From: Synaphobranchus kaupii
Lineage: Eukaryota > Chordata > Actinopteri > Anguilliformes > Synaphobranchidae
Assembly (NCBI GenBank): GCA_029718625.1
Contig: CM056380.1
Location: 15,813,959-15,877,958, forward strand
Direction of reading: 5' to 3'
Length of the DNA: 64,000 bases
Shown here: positions 24,658 through 37,400 of the stretch, piece by piece
Layout of the letters: each line of letters begins with the position of its first letter
Numbering within the stretch: the first letter of the stretch is position 1
Notes under the pieces: generated by a model
The model's input: only the letters and a program-made list of their open reading frames with translations
Databases searched by the model: none
Told to the model about the DNA's origin: nothing
Translations under genes and position numbers: made by a program

Positions 24658-24977
24658 TCTGGAGTACACTGCATGACGAGGATGTCCCAAATAAACATCT
24701 GGTGTCAGACCCCACTCAACAGGTCCCTGGCACCAACCTCCCAAGGAGACAGTGGACAACCCTCAATAGATTCAGGACTGGTCACGGCCCCAGCTTGGCC
24801 AGCCTTCACAGGTGGGGCAGCAGCCCAAGCCCACTGTGTACTTGTGGAGAGGAGCAAACAATGGAACACATCATTGAAGCCTGCCCTCTCCAAAGACTAA
24901 AAGGAGGATTAGACATCCTCCATACAGCAGACCAGGAGGCAACTGCTTGGCTCGAGGACTTTGCATTCCCTAAATAA
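24658..24977 (+). pseudogene. LINE ORF2 C-terminal fragment
   Basis: The frame reads RRQWTTLNRFRTGHGPSLAS, then HRWGSSPSPLCTCGEEQTME, HIIEACPL and a stop. The RTGHG...CxCG...MEHI...CPL pattern is the end of the reverse transcriptase polyprotein of non-LTR retrotransposons. Only the 3' end is present, as expected of 5'-truncated insertions. Clade not determined. Confidence 0.85.
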
Positions 24978-25379
24978 ATACTGCATGACGCACACACTTA
25001 GACGATTTGGCCAAGACAGAGCATCACACACTTAGCTTTTATACTCACGATCAAGAGTCCTGAGAACTTGGGATGTCACAGAAACTTGTGTGATCCAACG
25101 TGACGTTAGAGAAAAACAAACATTCCACTTCAGTCAGCTCAGCTCTCATTGGCTATTGTGGGTTTCTGCTCGAGATTCCATCGCTGTTCCCCTCAAACTA
25201 CAGGATTTTGAGTCCTTTGATATTTACAATTAAAAATCAAGGCAATTCTGAGTCAATAAGGAGGGTTAAAATTTTGAGGTGTTTGACACGCTTTCCACAG
25301 CGGCTTCCAACACCATGTTTTCTCAGAATCAGCAGACTGCCCGCAGACTGTAGGATGCTCACATCTATGTCAGACGCTG

Positions 25380-26358
25380 AGGTCCATGGGCATGACCGTA
25401 TGCCCTCTGTTGAGCCCGCCACCACTTGTGGTATCTCCAGAGGAGGCAGTTCGGGCAGACGCTCGACGCCCTAAGTCACAATGCAGAGCGACTGATGATC
25501 TGCTCTGTAGGTCATATAATGCTGTGGCCAGCATAGCGCGTATTGGTAACTCGCTTTGCTGGCCGATGCTTCCACAGTCACGAACGCTGCTTGGTGGATA
25601 CCTCCGTATGGCATCCTCGACCGAGCAGGATGAAGCTCTGGGTCAGGCCATTGAGAAGCCTGACCCTTCATTCGCTGGGTGCGGTTCCTCTGTCCTGCGA
25701 ACACTTCTTAACTCTAGAGCCCCCCATATGAGAAGGACCTTTCAGTATATGTGACAGTTATTTTGCACATGGTGCTCACAGCATTGCACGGACCCCGTGC
25801 ACTGCCCGATTTCTTTTAAGACGGCATTTCTACTGGCAATGGTGTCAGCAAGGCGTGCTGGTGAGCTCTGCACTCTCTCCATCACCACAGAGTGTATGAG
25901 GTGCTGGCCGGACGACTCTGGTGTCACTTTGCGGCCCAACCCATCTTTTCTATCCAAAATAGTTTTGGCGTTTCATATCAACCGGCCGATTGAGCTTGCA
26001 GCGCTTCGCCCCCCACCAGGCGGAGACCTGAGTGATGCACATTTGGTATGCTCAGTGTGCGCTGCACCGCTACATTGAGGCTACTGCTTCCATCAGGCGC
26101 ACAGGGCAGCTCTTTGTCTGCTACGGCAAATCTAAGGGAAAAGCTCTCTCTGCACAGAGCTTTTCCTGCTGGGTAGTGAAGGCGATAGCTGCGGCCTATG
26201 AGGCTAGTCCTAGTCCTTTACCTACGTCTGTCAAGTGTAGGCCAACCAGGAGTGTGGCTACGTCATGGGCAGCACTGAGGGGTGTCCCTCTTCCTGATAT
26301 CTGTGCGGCGGCGACTTGGGCGTTCCCCTGCACATTTTCAAGATTTCTTCTTGATTAA
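25380..26358 (+). pseudogene. dead DIRS-like retrotransposon (gag-like plus tyrosine recombinase)
   Basis: A gag-like frame (RSYNAVASIARIGNSLCWPM near 25520) is followed within about 100 bp by a tyrosine-recombinase region (FKTAFLLAMVSARRAGELCT, then after a frameshift near 26060 KGKALSAQSFSCWVVKAI and SVATSWAALRGVPLPDICAA). This order and wording match DIRS elements of fish. The reverse transcriptase/RNase H and methylase parts that normally separate gag and recombinase are missing. Around CRPTRS the expected catalytic His and, at FSRFLLD, the expected Tyr are not seen (family expectation from memory). It is not functional. Confidence 0.78.
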
Positions 26359-26576
26359 ACAGGATAGAGCCACAGATATTGGATATTGGAACACTGTACA
26401 GTTCTTGTTTTGTCACATTGCTGCCACATCGATGCAATGTGAATGTGAGCCCTCAGCCCACCCAGATAGACCAACCAATCAAATGTTTCTCAGCTGCCTT
26501 CCACTGTACGGGTTGAACAAGGACTATAAAATAGAATAGAATAACTTTTATTTTCCTGTGAGGAAACTTCAGTTGT

Positions 26577-26776
26577 AGTTAACATAATGGTTAAGGAACT
26601 GGGCTTGTAAGCAAAAGGTTGCAGGTTCGATTCCGAGGTAGGACACTGCCGTTGTACCCTTGAGCAAAGTACTTCACCTGCATTGCTTCAGTATATCCAG
26701 CTGTAGAAATGGATAATATGTAAATGCTGTGTAAGTCGCTCTGGATAAGAGCGTCTGCTAAATGCCTGTAATGTAA
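26577..26776 (+). mobile_element. tRNA-derived SINE
   Basis: A perfect RNA polymerase III B box, GGTTCGATTCC (26624-26634), lies about 40 bp after an A-box-like stretch (taatggttaagg). The 3' half has the very common fish SINE tail gctctggataagagcgtctg followed by ctaaatg and an AATGTAAT end. Nearly full length. Confidence 0.9.
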
Positions 26777-27962
26777 TTGCCAGAAGTAAAAAATACATAG
26801 CCAGTGGGGCAGAACCACAAAACACAAACAAACATGTTAAATAAAGACATTCAATTGAATCAGATGTTTCAAATTAAAGTGAAGGAATGTGCCCCAGACT
26901 GTATGATTGTGATTAAAATGACCATTATTAGTAGTAGCCTATTATGATGAAAATTATATTATATTAAATTAATTCATTATTAATTATAGAGCATAATTGA
27001 GCATAAAAAGCAATAACAGTTCCTCATCTGCCTTTACTGTATTGAGATGTCCAGTGTCATTAAGCAGTCTAACAGCTGTTTCAGGCTCTTTTGGCTTTAA
27101 GGGGCAAGGACTTTAAAGGTATAGTTCGGAATTTTGGACATAATGTCTCAATTACGACTTACCCATGATGTAGTTGATTGATGGAAACCATTTTCAGATA
27201 ATTCCATGCTGTCCCTTCTTTTGGACATACACACATTGCTAATGCTAACACAACTCGTAGGAAACTAGTAGCATCCACTACCAAACGCACTTAAACACTC
27301 CACAGTGCACCCAAAGCAAATAAAATACGACGACAGTCTATCGGGGTTATTTTCAGTGATTATACTATCATTTTTCAAGTCAAACTATCGTTGAATCCTT
27401 TACTTTGTGCTCACCTAAATTCTCAGTGGAAGTACGGCGTTAGTTTAGTAGCCTAGGTAACGTAAAGTAGCTTATTAGCTCTGCCGGCCAAAAACAATAT
27501 CGCACGTGTGAAAGAATCAGACTCGTAGTATTGTTAGCTAACGTTCAGGTAAGATGGTATTTCGGTGTGTATTTCAATGTTGTTCAAATCATGCAAAAAA
27601 AATGGGCACCACAAAGTTTTGGTTATGGTGACATTGTGTTATGTGTGAAAAGGATAAAGGATAAAGTGAACAGAGCTGAAGTGAAGAAATTAATGAATAA
27701 AGAAATGTTGGCCGAGGCAAGGGTACGTTGAGGTTCGGTTCCACAGTCAGTCAGTCAGTCAGACCGCAAGAGCAGAGCTTAACACCCTCCCCAAACCAGA
27801 CAAGAGCGAGCGTCGTGTCAGTGAAACATTGAACAGTTAATATTGGAAACCTCTTTTGCCTTTGCAATAAAAATACGTTAATGTGTTAATGTGAAAATAA
27901 TAACAGTCTAATAAATGAAAAGTACTTAACAGTTGCACATTGTTTTTGTGGAAAATAAACAT
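26777..27962. other. intergenic DNA, no gene recognised
   Basis: A stretch from about 27118 (ggtatagttcggaattttgg) to about 27530 looks like interspersed repeat, but I could not define ends. The 66-codon frame at 27531-27731 has no known relatives that I recognise. A short (CAGT)n lies at 27743. Confidence 0.4.
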
Positions 27963-28033
27963 GTGCCCTGCTGGGCTCGAACCCACAATCCTCTGTGTGA
28001 GAGACAGCGCCTCTATCCATTAGGCCACAGTAA
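27963..28033 (-). repeat. tRNA-like sequence, probably pseudo-tRNA or SINE head
   Basis: The minus strand reads tggcctaatggatagaggcg, then ctgtctctcacacagaggat and gggttcgagccca. A-box and B-box are good, and the D arm GCCT/AGGC forms. The acceptor stem and anticodon stem do not pair well, so a working tRNA is unlikely. Confidence 0.45.
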
Positions 28034-28205
28034 CTTCTTGGAAAGCATGAAGCCATTAGCTGTATTGACATTAAAAACCATTAGTATGAAGCGTTTTTAT
28101 TAGGCAATAAGCTTGATGAGCAGGTATACGGACCATACCCTCAAAGAATAATTCTCCCCATTGGATAACATCGCGATGGAGGCAGGCAGTTTGGCAGGAG
28201 AAATG

Positions 28206-28236
28206 GGAAGAAGAAGAAGAAGAAGAAGAAGAAGCG
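28206..28236 (+). repeat. (GAA)n microsatellite
   Basis: About nine AGA/GAA units. Confidence 0.9.
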
Positions 28237-29297
28237 GAAGAGGAAGGAGAAAAACGTCAAAATAACCCAAGTTTGGGGCTTTATTGTGTGGATGTGTGAA
28301 GTTGTATCTGAATGCTGTGTGGTTACATGAGGTCAGAACAGAAGTTAATGTTTTTAAGGGCTCAGAGTCTATGGTCATTGTGGTTACTTCTGTAGGAAAC
28401 CCTGAAAAGTGCCAAACTCTCTGTGCTGTATAGGTATGGGGCATGCCCCACCAAGCCGTAACTTGGCGGATGGCATACCTGCCATCCCAATTTCCCCTTT
28501 GGACATTTGAAATGCGTTTGATTGCATGGACAACAGGACACATGTGCAATGCATAACATGACAGTGCCCTCTATTGTCAGGTAAGTGAATCATGATCTGT
28601 GACAATAGACTTCACCCTCTCTTAATATTTCAATCTGTAGTCAACTAGTATTATAAATAAAATTTAAACAGTACACAAAAGTCAAGTAGAGAACATCTCT
28701 GATTTTCCTCATGGGCAGGTATTGTTACGAATGTGCTTGCTATCAAAATATTAGGTAGCTACATTTAATCGAGATACATTTGTATGATGATAACGATAAT
28801 TGTATAAGCAAAGCACGCAACTGCAATGCGTTATGGTAACTTAATTCTAGCTAGCCGTGCATATGAGTGTGCATCCCTAAAAAAACAAGTGTGGTTTCAA
28901 CAAAATTTGTAGTGTTTTTAACTGAAAGAGATGCGTCGTTCACTGCACTTTGTACATTACACTACAGTTACCAGCGTCCTCGACGACATTACATCATTTC
29001 AGCCTTTCTACGCCCTCTGAAAGCAGACAGGATAACGCGAGATCACCGGTTACTCGGCTCGCTTGGATTTCATACCTGTCAAACAGTGGGGGATACATAC
29101 ATCAATAGATACATCCTGGTTTTATATAGATGTGGTCTAGTTAATGCTCTGCCAACACACTTCTCCTGGCGTATATTAAAATTTACTAGGTGTACCTGTC
29201 GCCGCTGCTAGTCCACCTCCTGTTATTGTATCAAAGCGCAAGGACTGGTCCTGTTCCTTTATCCCACTCTCCTGCGGATTGTAGCTAAGTTGCAGCA
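28237..29297. promoter_or_regulatory. dctn2: upstream region of dctn2
   Basis: No TATA box lies near the start. The last 60 bp (ttatcccactctcctgcgga to gttgcagcaATG) are pyrimidine-rich, as at many housekeeping starts. A frame at 28867-29211 on the plus strand has no recognisable protein and is likely non-coding. Confidence 0.35.
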
Positions 29298-29333
29298 ATG
29301 GCGGATCCCAAATATGCCAACCTGCCAGGAATC
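29298..29333 (+). CDS. dctn2: dctn2 exon 1 (start exon)
   Basis: Twelve codons, [12 protein letters not shown], in the context gcaATGGcg, which is a good Kozak site. The donor GTGAGT at 29334 is ideal. The same GCAATGGCGG string resembles a YY1-type ATGGCGG motif, common at starts of housekeeping genes. Confidence 0.95.
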
Positions 29334-31408
29334 GTGAGTAAATAAACACCAAGTTACAGCAGGCGCGCCTCACCGCTTAGGGTCTTACCTAGGCGGTGTT
29401 TTCATCGCCATAATCGGTCGAAATGTGTTGCTTTTATTGTCATTAAATCGGGGAAATGGGTCGAATAGAAAATGGCTCGTACTTGGCTAGGCGGCGGGTC
29501 TTACGGTAACGTTAGCTTCGATTCGACATGACATACAGCGCTAGCTAACTAGGCTAGTTGTTAGCAAGCTAACGGTTGTTATTTAGTAGGAAGCCACGGG
29601 GAAATCCTTTTTTTATTAGCCTGACAGTAACGAATACAAGCTCTCTTGCTAATCAGCTAGGAAGCATGGTGACAAATAACATCTTTCAAATCAGTCAGGC
29701 TAGCTAGCCTAGCTGCTAAAATAACATTGTCATTGTCGCTACGTTAGCTATTAGCCAACTAGCACGAGCTAAAACTGTCAATACTCAATAACTTCGATAA
29801 CGTTAGCTAGCTAGATAATTTAGCGCCAGCAAATGTGATAAATAAAATGTTAGCTAGTCTAACATTACCTTAATGCATGCATGGATAAAACGTAGCTCAC
29901 GTTAATTGTCTAGCTTTAGTTGGCTCGCTAATCAGTTACGTTACAGCTTGTTAAGGTTCGTGCACAATTAGCTAACTGTCTAGTTGCCAATTACAAAGTA
30001 TTTAGCTAACACGTGATTTTTTTGGACAATGTAACGTTACATGGTAGCTATCTAATAACGTGTACTACCGGCTAATAGTGGCTAATTAACGTTAGCCCTC
30101 TACGTTAACTAACGTTAGCTAGCTAACTTAAATCAGAGCCTTCTTGAGCGAGCGATGATAACGGGCCTTGTGATTCACTGCTGTGGCCAGGGCGTTGGTC
30201 GCTCATATGATGTAGCTTAGGCTTAGCTACTGTACTGCTGGAAATAAATATAACTATATAATAATATATATAATATAATAATATATTATAAATATAAATA
30301 TCTAGCTACTTGTTAGGCTTTGCCATCGGTGTAGCGTGAAATGGGGACAAAACGATTTAACGAGTCATGCACTTCGTTTGCTTAAAACGATATGTGTAAA
30401 TCCTAGTTTGTCCAGACCATTGTATTATTATTTTGCGGTAGCTGCGTTTTTCATTGACATGAAAAATGATATAACTTGGTCGTCGTTGTGCGCCTATCTT
30501 TATGAATTAACATAATTTTCATTATGACTGTATTTTATAATTAGCTGTTTCCTGAAAGACAGAAAAGCGGTTGTCTTGCGCAGATAAACGGTCGTTCAAA
30601 ACCCTCCATCTTCAATTGACTCCCATACAAATTTCTCACAATTTCCCCCTCCTTGTAAAATCGCCCATCTGTCATAGACTCCCATACATTTTTACTGTAA
30701 AACTTTCCCATATTCATTTTTAAACCCCCTACATTTAGAGGTAAACCACTGCCAAACCAAGACTAGTTAAATATACAGATGTTTCTGCCTTGCTGCATTT
30801 ATAAAGAATGTCTAGCAGTTATGCTGTTAGTCCCAAGTCATTCCTAGCACACAGATTTGAGAAGGCCTCCGTTTCTTTTGGGGTTAATGGATCGCTCGTT
30901 TTTTCTTCAGGCCTCTAACGAGCCAGATGTGTACGAGACTAGCGACCTGCCTGAGGATGACCAGGCCCAGTTTGAATCGGTGAGTTTGAGAAAGAGAGGA
31001 GTGCTATGACTGTGTTTCAGCGCCAGCATCCATGTTCCAGGATCCAAGGTGACCTCTGCCACCTACAGACTTCCACTTGGGATTCAAACCCACAACCTTC
31101 TAACAATCCCATTAATGTAGAAACACACCCAGCTCTAACTTCACTTTGAATGTTTGGCCTTCTAATTAACAGCTGAACTCACTTGTATGACAGAGCAGGA
31201 GGCAATTATTACAAATGCAATTATTATATTGCAAAAGCAATATTTAGATTGCATTTGCATGTTAAAATTAATTTCAGATCCATAGGATTCATCCATTAAA
31301 TGTTAGCCCTTAACCTCTACAGAACATGACTGTGACAGAAAGCTTACCCCTATAGTTACTGTGTTAGCTGGAGCAATTTTTGACTGGATTGATTTATTAT
31401 TATTATTA

Positions 31409-31444
<36 letters not shown>

Positions 31445-34400
31445 GTGGAATTTGTTATTTCAACAAGTTATATTTACTTAAAACTTGCTTAATAGTGAGA
31501 TGCATATTGATGTAGATACATTGTATAAAGCAATAATCCAATACATTGTAAAATAACAGTTGTAGCTTATGCTCATTTCCAATGCTTTTTCTTGACAGGC
31601 TTTCAGTTGGTCTTAGAATCAGCTGTATAGTTTGAAAGCTGGTACTTCATGCTGTAGATGCTGAGGGATAAACTGTCATGGACTTACTTTGCCTCACCCC
31701 CCCCCCTCACTGTTTTTGACTATTGTTCTTCCTGTGTATAGAAGTGGATACTCAGGGTTAGCATGCGACTGCCTCACGTTACCCGTGGCAGTTGGCCTTA
31801 TTACTTATTTTGTGAGAGAGTGAAATTCTGACCAGCCAGAAAGTTTTTTTTTTTTTTTTATGGCCAGAAGTGAGCGTGATTCTGAGTGCAAGCCTTGTTT
31901 ACATAGCGAAGTTTACACAGGAAGAAAAAGTGTTCATTTTTACCAGCTGGATAAAAAATATATATATTACACCTATGTGTTCATTGAACCCTGTCCATGC
32001 AGAGTGTGTTTTCTGTGTAACCTGTGTTTGACTTACACACACTAAAACCTAATAGTGTTTCCCCCCACCTCCCATGTCCCACACCCCCCCTCCCTATTCT
32101 GACCCCACCCACCCTCCTGGGACACTAGTTTGTGCAAGTAAGAGTTACTTTTTTTTCAAAGTGCTTCATTGGAAATGATGCATGTTGTAATCAGTTTTTG
32201 ATTTATTTTGCTCTTCTAATCAGGCTGAATTGAGCATTAACTTGGTGATGTCCCTCGTCTGTAATCCTCACATTACCAAATTGAATTGAATTCATTGCTT
32301 TGGTGTGCTAGTTTTGGATTTTCATTTTTTATTTTTTTTTGTACATTTTTTTATTCAGATGTGTGGCATTTCTCTTTTTCTTCGCCACCATAATATTACC
32401 TGTTCAAACTATTCTTATCCCCCTTGTCTAATGTCTGATTTGTTGATTAATATCTGGTTTAAGAAGTTGTGAATCGAGCCCAGTCTCCAATTCACTTAAT
32501 TTCCTCCATCGCCAGTACCGTCTAGGTGACACATGCAACAGATGCCAAGTCTCAGTCATAGGAGAATGGAAGATGTTTTGTGTGTGTGTGTGTGTCGGCG
32601 AGCACGTACATGAGTTTCTTTCCGCTAACACCTCCTGCTTAAACAAAAGCTCCATGTGTCTTCCCCACACTAACTCTGCCTAGCTGCTGAACCTTAGACC
32701 CCATTGTAGTTTAATTTGACACATTCTGCGCAGTATGGAGCAAGCATTCTGCACGGAACCTAACACATATCAGTACAGCAACATGACCTGAAAGGACTGC
32801 CACACAGCAATGTATCCCTATTCTGCAGAGGAAAAACCATATTAATCAAGGCCATGTATCTGGATGACACACCTGGGCCACATAATTATTATTGGGGTGC
32901 CCCATGTGAACATTCTGGGGCTGCTAGCAATCACCGATATTTGTCCGTCCACATTGGCCATAATTTTGGCATTGGGCGATACTGACAGGTTTATTTTAAG
33001 CTATTATCGACCAAGATGACCCAGATATGAGTGTGCATCCCTAAATTATTTGCAAGACTTTAATCTTTTAGATGCCTGCAAAATTCCTGTATCCTTTGGG
33101 AAATTTAATATACTGAAAAAAACAGTAAATATGATGACTTTTTGGAAAATATAATGTATTTCACAACATTGCATTTTAAAAGGATATATATATATATATA
33201 TATATCCCAATATCTGAAAATAGCAATAATTTGTGTATTTGCCAATACAGTATGTTGTCCATTTCTGATGTTGATTGTGTTTCATTTAAGTATTTTTCCA
33301 TATATTCCATTTATGTGAAGCTACATTGCTGACAGTTTTCAAAGAAACATCTGTTAAGGATAAAATTCTTCCTTTGTTACGAATTGCATGTTTCAGACTC
33401 TTAACATGCATTACAGATTTACTTGAAATTCTCAGGGATCTGCAGGGCATTTAAAAAAATATATATATTACCAGCATCTAAAAAGTTAAAAGTACTTCAA
33501 TTATGTATTTCACCCGAGTGCCTGTCAGATGGACTTGTAATGGAAAAGATGGTAGGACCTGGACTGAGTCAAACTGCTGTGCATTTGGACCTGTTGCCAT
33601 CCCTCTCTTAGTTATGAATCTGTCAACCCCCTTCAACCACAGCATTGCATCCTGGGTAACCCCCACAGACCAGTGGTGCAAGATTAATTCTGTAAATCGT
33701 ACTCGTTTTGGGACAGTTTTGTTCAGAAAATACCTGAAAGGGTGTTTTCTAAAGAATATGCCTACACACACACAAACACACATTCATGATAGCGCACAAG
33801 CCTTTGCCGGCCAATCAGCACTCTTAATCAGCAACCAGCACGAGCCTTTGCCAGCCAATCAGCATCCCCTAATCATCAGACATCAGAGAGAGAATACAGT
33901 GGACTGGGGCGGAGCATAATCACAGCTGGGCGTCGGCATCCCAGGGGTGGCGGGAACAACTGTCTCTTTCTCCTCTCTGCTGCCAGCTCTCCTTATGCAC
34001 GGCATGTGACAGTAACCACGTTAATCTCTGTATCTCTCTCTCCCTCTCTCTTTCTCTCTCTCCCACTCTCTTTCTCTCTCTTTCTCTAACTCTCTTGGGG
34101 AACCCAAGGAGCTGGTAAGAGCCTCCCGGACTCCCTCCTGCTAACAGTAGCCTGTGTCTTTGTGTTTCTGTCTCAACTGTCTGTCCGTGTGATTTTGTCA
34201 CCCTTGCCTTTTCGGGGAGGGGTGTTGGACCCTGCTCTGCAGCTGTGTGAGAAGCAGGAGTTGCCCTCAGGGGTGTAACTTTACCCAGCGACTTTTTCCT
34301 GATTAATGTGGAAATGTTGATTTTAAGATCATAAACTTCTCAGTGGCCACTAGTATTTGACTTCATTGCTGAACATTCTCTCTCGGTGTGTGTGTGTGCT

Positions 34401-37400
34401 TGTGTGCTTATGACATACCCAAGTCTTCTGCCTCTGGTTGAGACATTTAGGTTCTGAAAATCAGATTAATCACGAAAAAGCACACCTCTTTAGTGTGAAT
34501 TCTGGTGGCTAATGCTCAATGCTTCTCGAGAAAATAAATCCATCATTATGAGGCTGTTATGTCACAAAAAAGAGGGAGAGACTGGTATTCTTATGTTCCT
34601 TCCAAGTGACTTTCCAAGCGCACCCCCTATCCCAGGCACAAAACAAGCACATGCCATTAGAACAGACGTCATGTGACAAGATGGTCTGTATTTTATGGTC
34701 TGTCGATAACATATACACCAGACTTTATGGTATATACAGTTGAGGACAAAATTATTGTCCCCCCCTGTAAAGATGAGCAAAAAGGGTTATAAAAAATTCA
34801 CCGTTTGGTGAATTAGCTTAATCTCACACTGAAAAAACAAGAAGAATCCAACCTTTAATTGACGTTAATTTATTATGAGAAAAAAAATCCCTCATCAAGA
34901 AATAATTATTTTTAACAAAACCACATTGGCCACAATTATTGGCCCCCCTGCATTTATATATAGAATAAAGTAATAATTTTTTATATTTGGTCACATATCC
35001 TTTGCATGCCATGACTTCCTGATGTCTGTGACCCAACAACATCAAAAGACTCTTGATATCTTATTTTCTGGTACTCTTACAAGCAATACTATAACATCTC
35101 TGCATTTGAATGGATCTCTATGGGAATTGGGGGGTGGGACTAGATTTAGCTGTAAATTATGCTGGAACAGTATGGAACACATGGTTGGCTAAATGGCTGT
35201 AAGTCATCAAGGGTCTGACGTATCAAACAAGCTTTAAACCATCACTCTGTTGCCAGATATGCAGTAGATATGGATGAATAACTTGAAGGGTTTTTTCTCC
35301 TGACTTATTTTTCCATAGAGTTCAATAGGAAAATTTGTCAGGAGAAACAACCCTTAAAGTGATCCATCCATATCTACTGCATATCTGGCAGCAGAGTGAT
35401 TGTTTAAGGCTTGTTTGATACCTCAGACCCTTGTTGACTTACAGCCATTTTACCAACCATGTATTCCATACTGTTCCAGCATAATTTACAGCTAAATCTA
35501 GTCCCACCCCCCAATTCCCATAGAGATCCATTCAAATGCAGAGATGTTATAGTATCGCTTGTAAGAGTACCAGAAAATAAGATATCAAGAGTCTTTTGAT
35601 GTTGTTGGGTCACAGACATCAGGAAGTCATGGCATGCAAAGGATATGTGACCAAATATTAAAAATTATTACTTTATTCTATATATAAATGCAGGGGGGCC
35701 AATAATTGTGGCCAATGTGGTTTTGTTAAAAATAATTATTTCTTGATGAGGGATTTTTTTTTCTCATAATAAATTAACGTCAATTAAAGGTTGGATTCTT
35801 ACTGTTTTTTCAGTGTGAGATTAAGCTAATTCACCAAACGGTGAATTTTTTATAACCCTTTTTGCTCATCTTTACAGGGGGGGCCAATAATTTTGTCCTC
35901 AACTGTAGATGACAAATACACCAGATTTCATGATGTATAGATAACATACCAGATTTTATGGTTTGCAGATGACATACACCAGATTTTATGGTATATAGAT
36001 GAAATATACACCAGACATTATGGTATATAGGGGACATACAACAGATTTTATGGTTTATAGATTACATATACCCCAGACCTTATGGTATATAGATGACAAA
36101 TACATCAGATTTCATGGTGTATAGATAACATACCAGATTTTATTGTCTGCAGATAACATATACACCAGATACAGATGATGTTCACCAGATTTTACGTTAC
36201 ATAGATGACATGTATCACATCAAATGTTATGATATATAGATGATATATACACCAGATTTTATGGTATATAGATGACATGCATCAGATTTTATGGTGTATA
36301 GATGACATATACCCCAGACTGTATGGTATATAGATGACATATACACCATTGTGTATATAGTTGAGATTTGCACCAGATTTTACGGTATGTGGGTGAGTTG
36401 TTGTAGGTGCCTGTTTCTCTGAGGTGGTGATGGTACTGCGAAGCTGGCTTACCAGTGTCCAACTCCCTCTCCCCTGCTTCATACTCTCATCCATTTGTTT
36501 TCCTGTCTTTTCTTATTCCTCCACCCCTTCACTTCTTCAGTCCTAGCGCCGCTAGTGCCTCACCCTGTCATTGCGCTGCCTGTGTCTCTTAAATTCCTCT
36601 GCCAATGCCTTTGAACATCCAGACAGCTCAGTTCAGACAGCCATACAGTAGGGGGCAGCGTTTCCCCCCCGATATTCCCCTTGTGTCTGAACAGAACTGT
36701 GGATAACACTGCGCAACAGCTGATAAGAAATAACACCTTTTTTAAATTATATTTTAATCTTTTAATATGAATCTTAATCTACGAAAATGTATTGCATCCT
36801 GGGTAATCTGCGCCAGTGTTAACTTTGCTTTGTCACACTGACACCCCCTCACACTGCCCCCGCTAACGTTGCGGACACGCTCCTTTTGGGCATACGCGCT
36901 TGTGTGTCTTGTCTGTTCACGTGCAAGTCTGTCTCTCTGTCGCCCCCTTGTGTCTGCAAGCTTACTGCATACTGTTAAGGTTGTGTGTGTGTGTGTGAGT
37001 TTTTCTTTGTTGTGAAAGTACCGTTTCCCTGAGGTCAGTCAGCTAGTCTGACAGAACACCACTGGCAGAATTATGCACAAAAATCTCCACTGATCAACAA
37101 ATCCCAGTTCTCCTGCAGTCGTTCAGGTCCGCCCTGGGTCTTCCCATGCCAGAGAGCTTATCATTGACTTAACCTGAGAAACCTGTCTTTAACTTTGGCT
37201 TGCAAAATAAAGTAGGTTAATTTTGGCGACTGGAACTCATCGATCTGCGTTTGCGAAGAAGAGGCTCCCACATAATTGAGGGTTAAAGTGGAGGACGAGT
37301 GTTGACTGAATCCAGGAGCTGTTCTGCAAGGTCAGAGAGACCCAGAGAGGCTCTGAGCGCTGTAATGACCGTCTCTTAAGGGTGTGTGTGTGTCTGTTTG

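Noticed and set aside
28867..29211. 114-codon plus-strand frame just upstream of dctn2
   Set aside because: No recognisable protein and no splice link; likely promoter or 5' flank.
31075..31125. Phrase gattcaaacccacaacctt resembling a minus-strand tRNA B box
   Set aside because: No A box or stems could be drawn; too weak.
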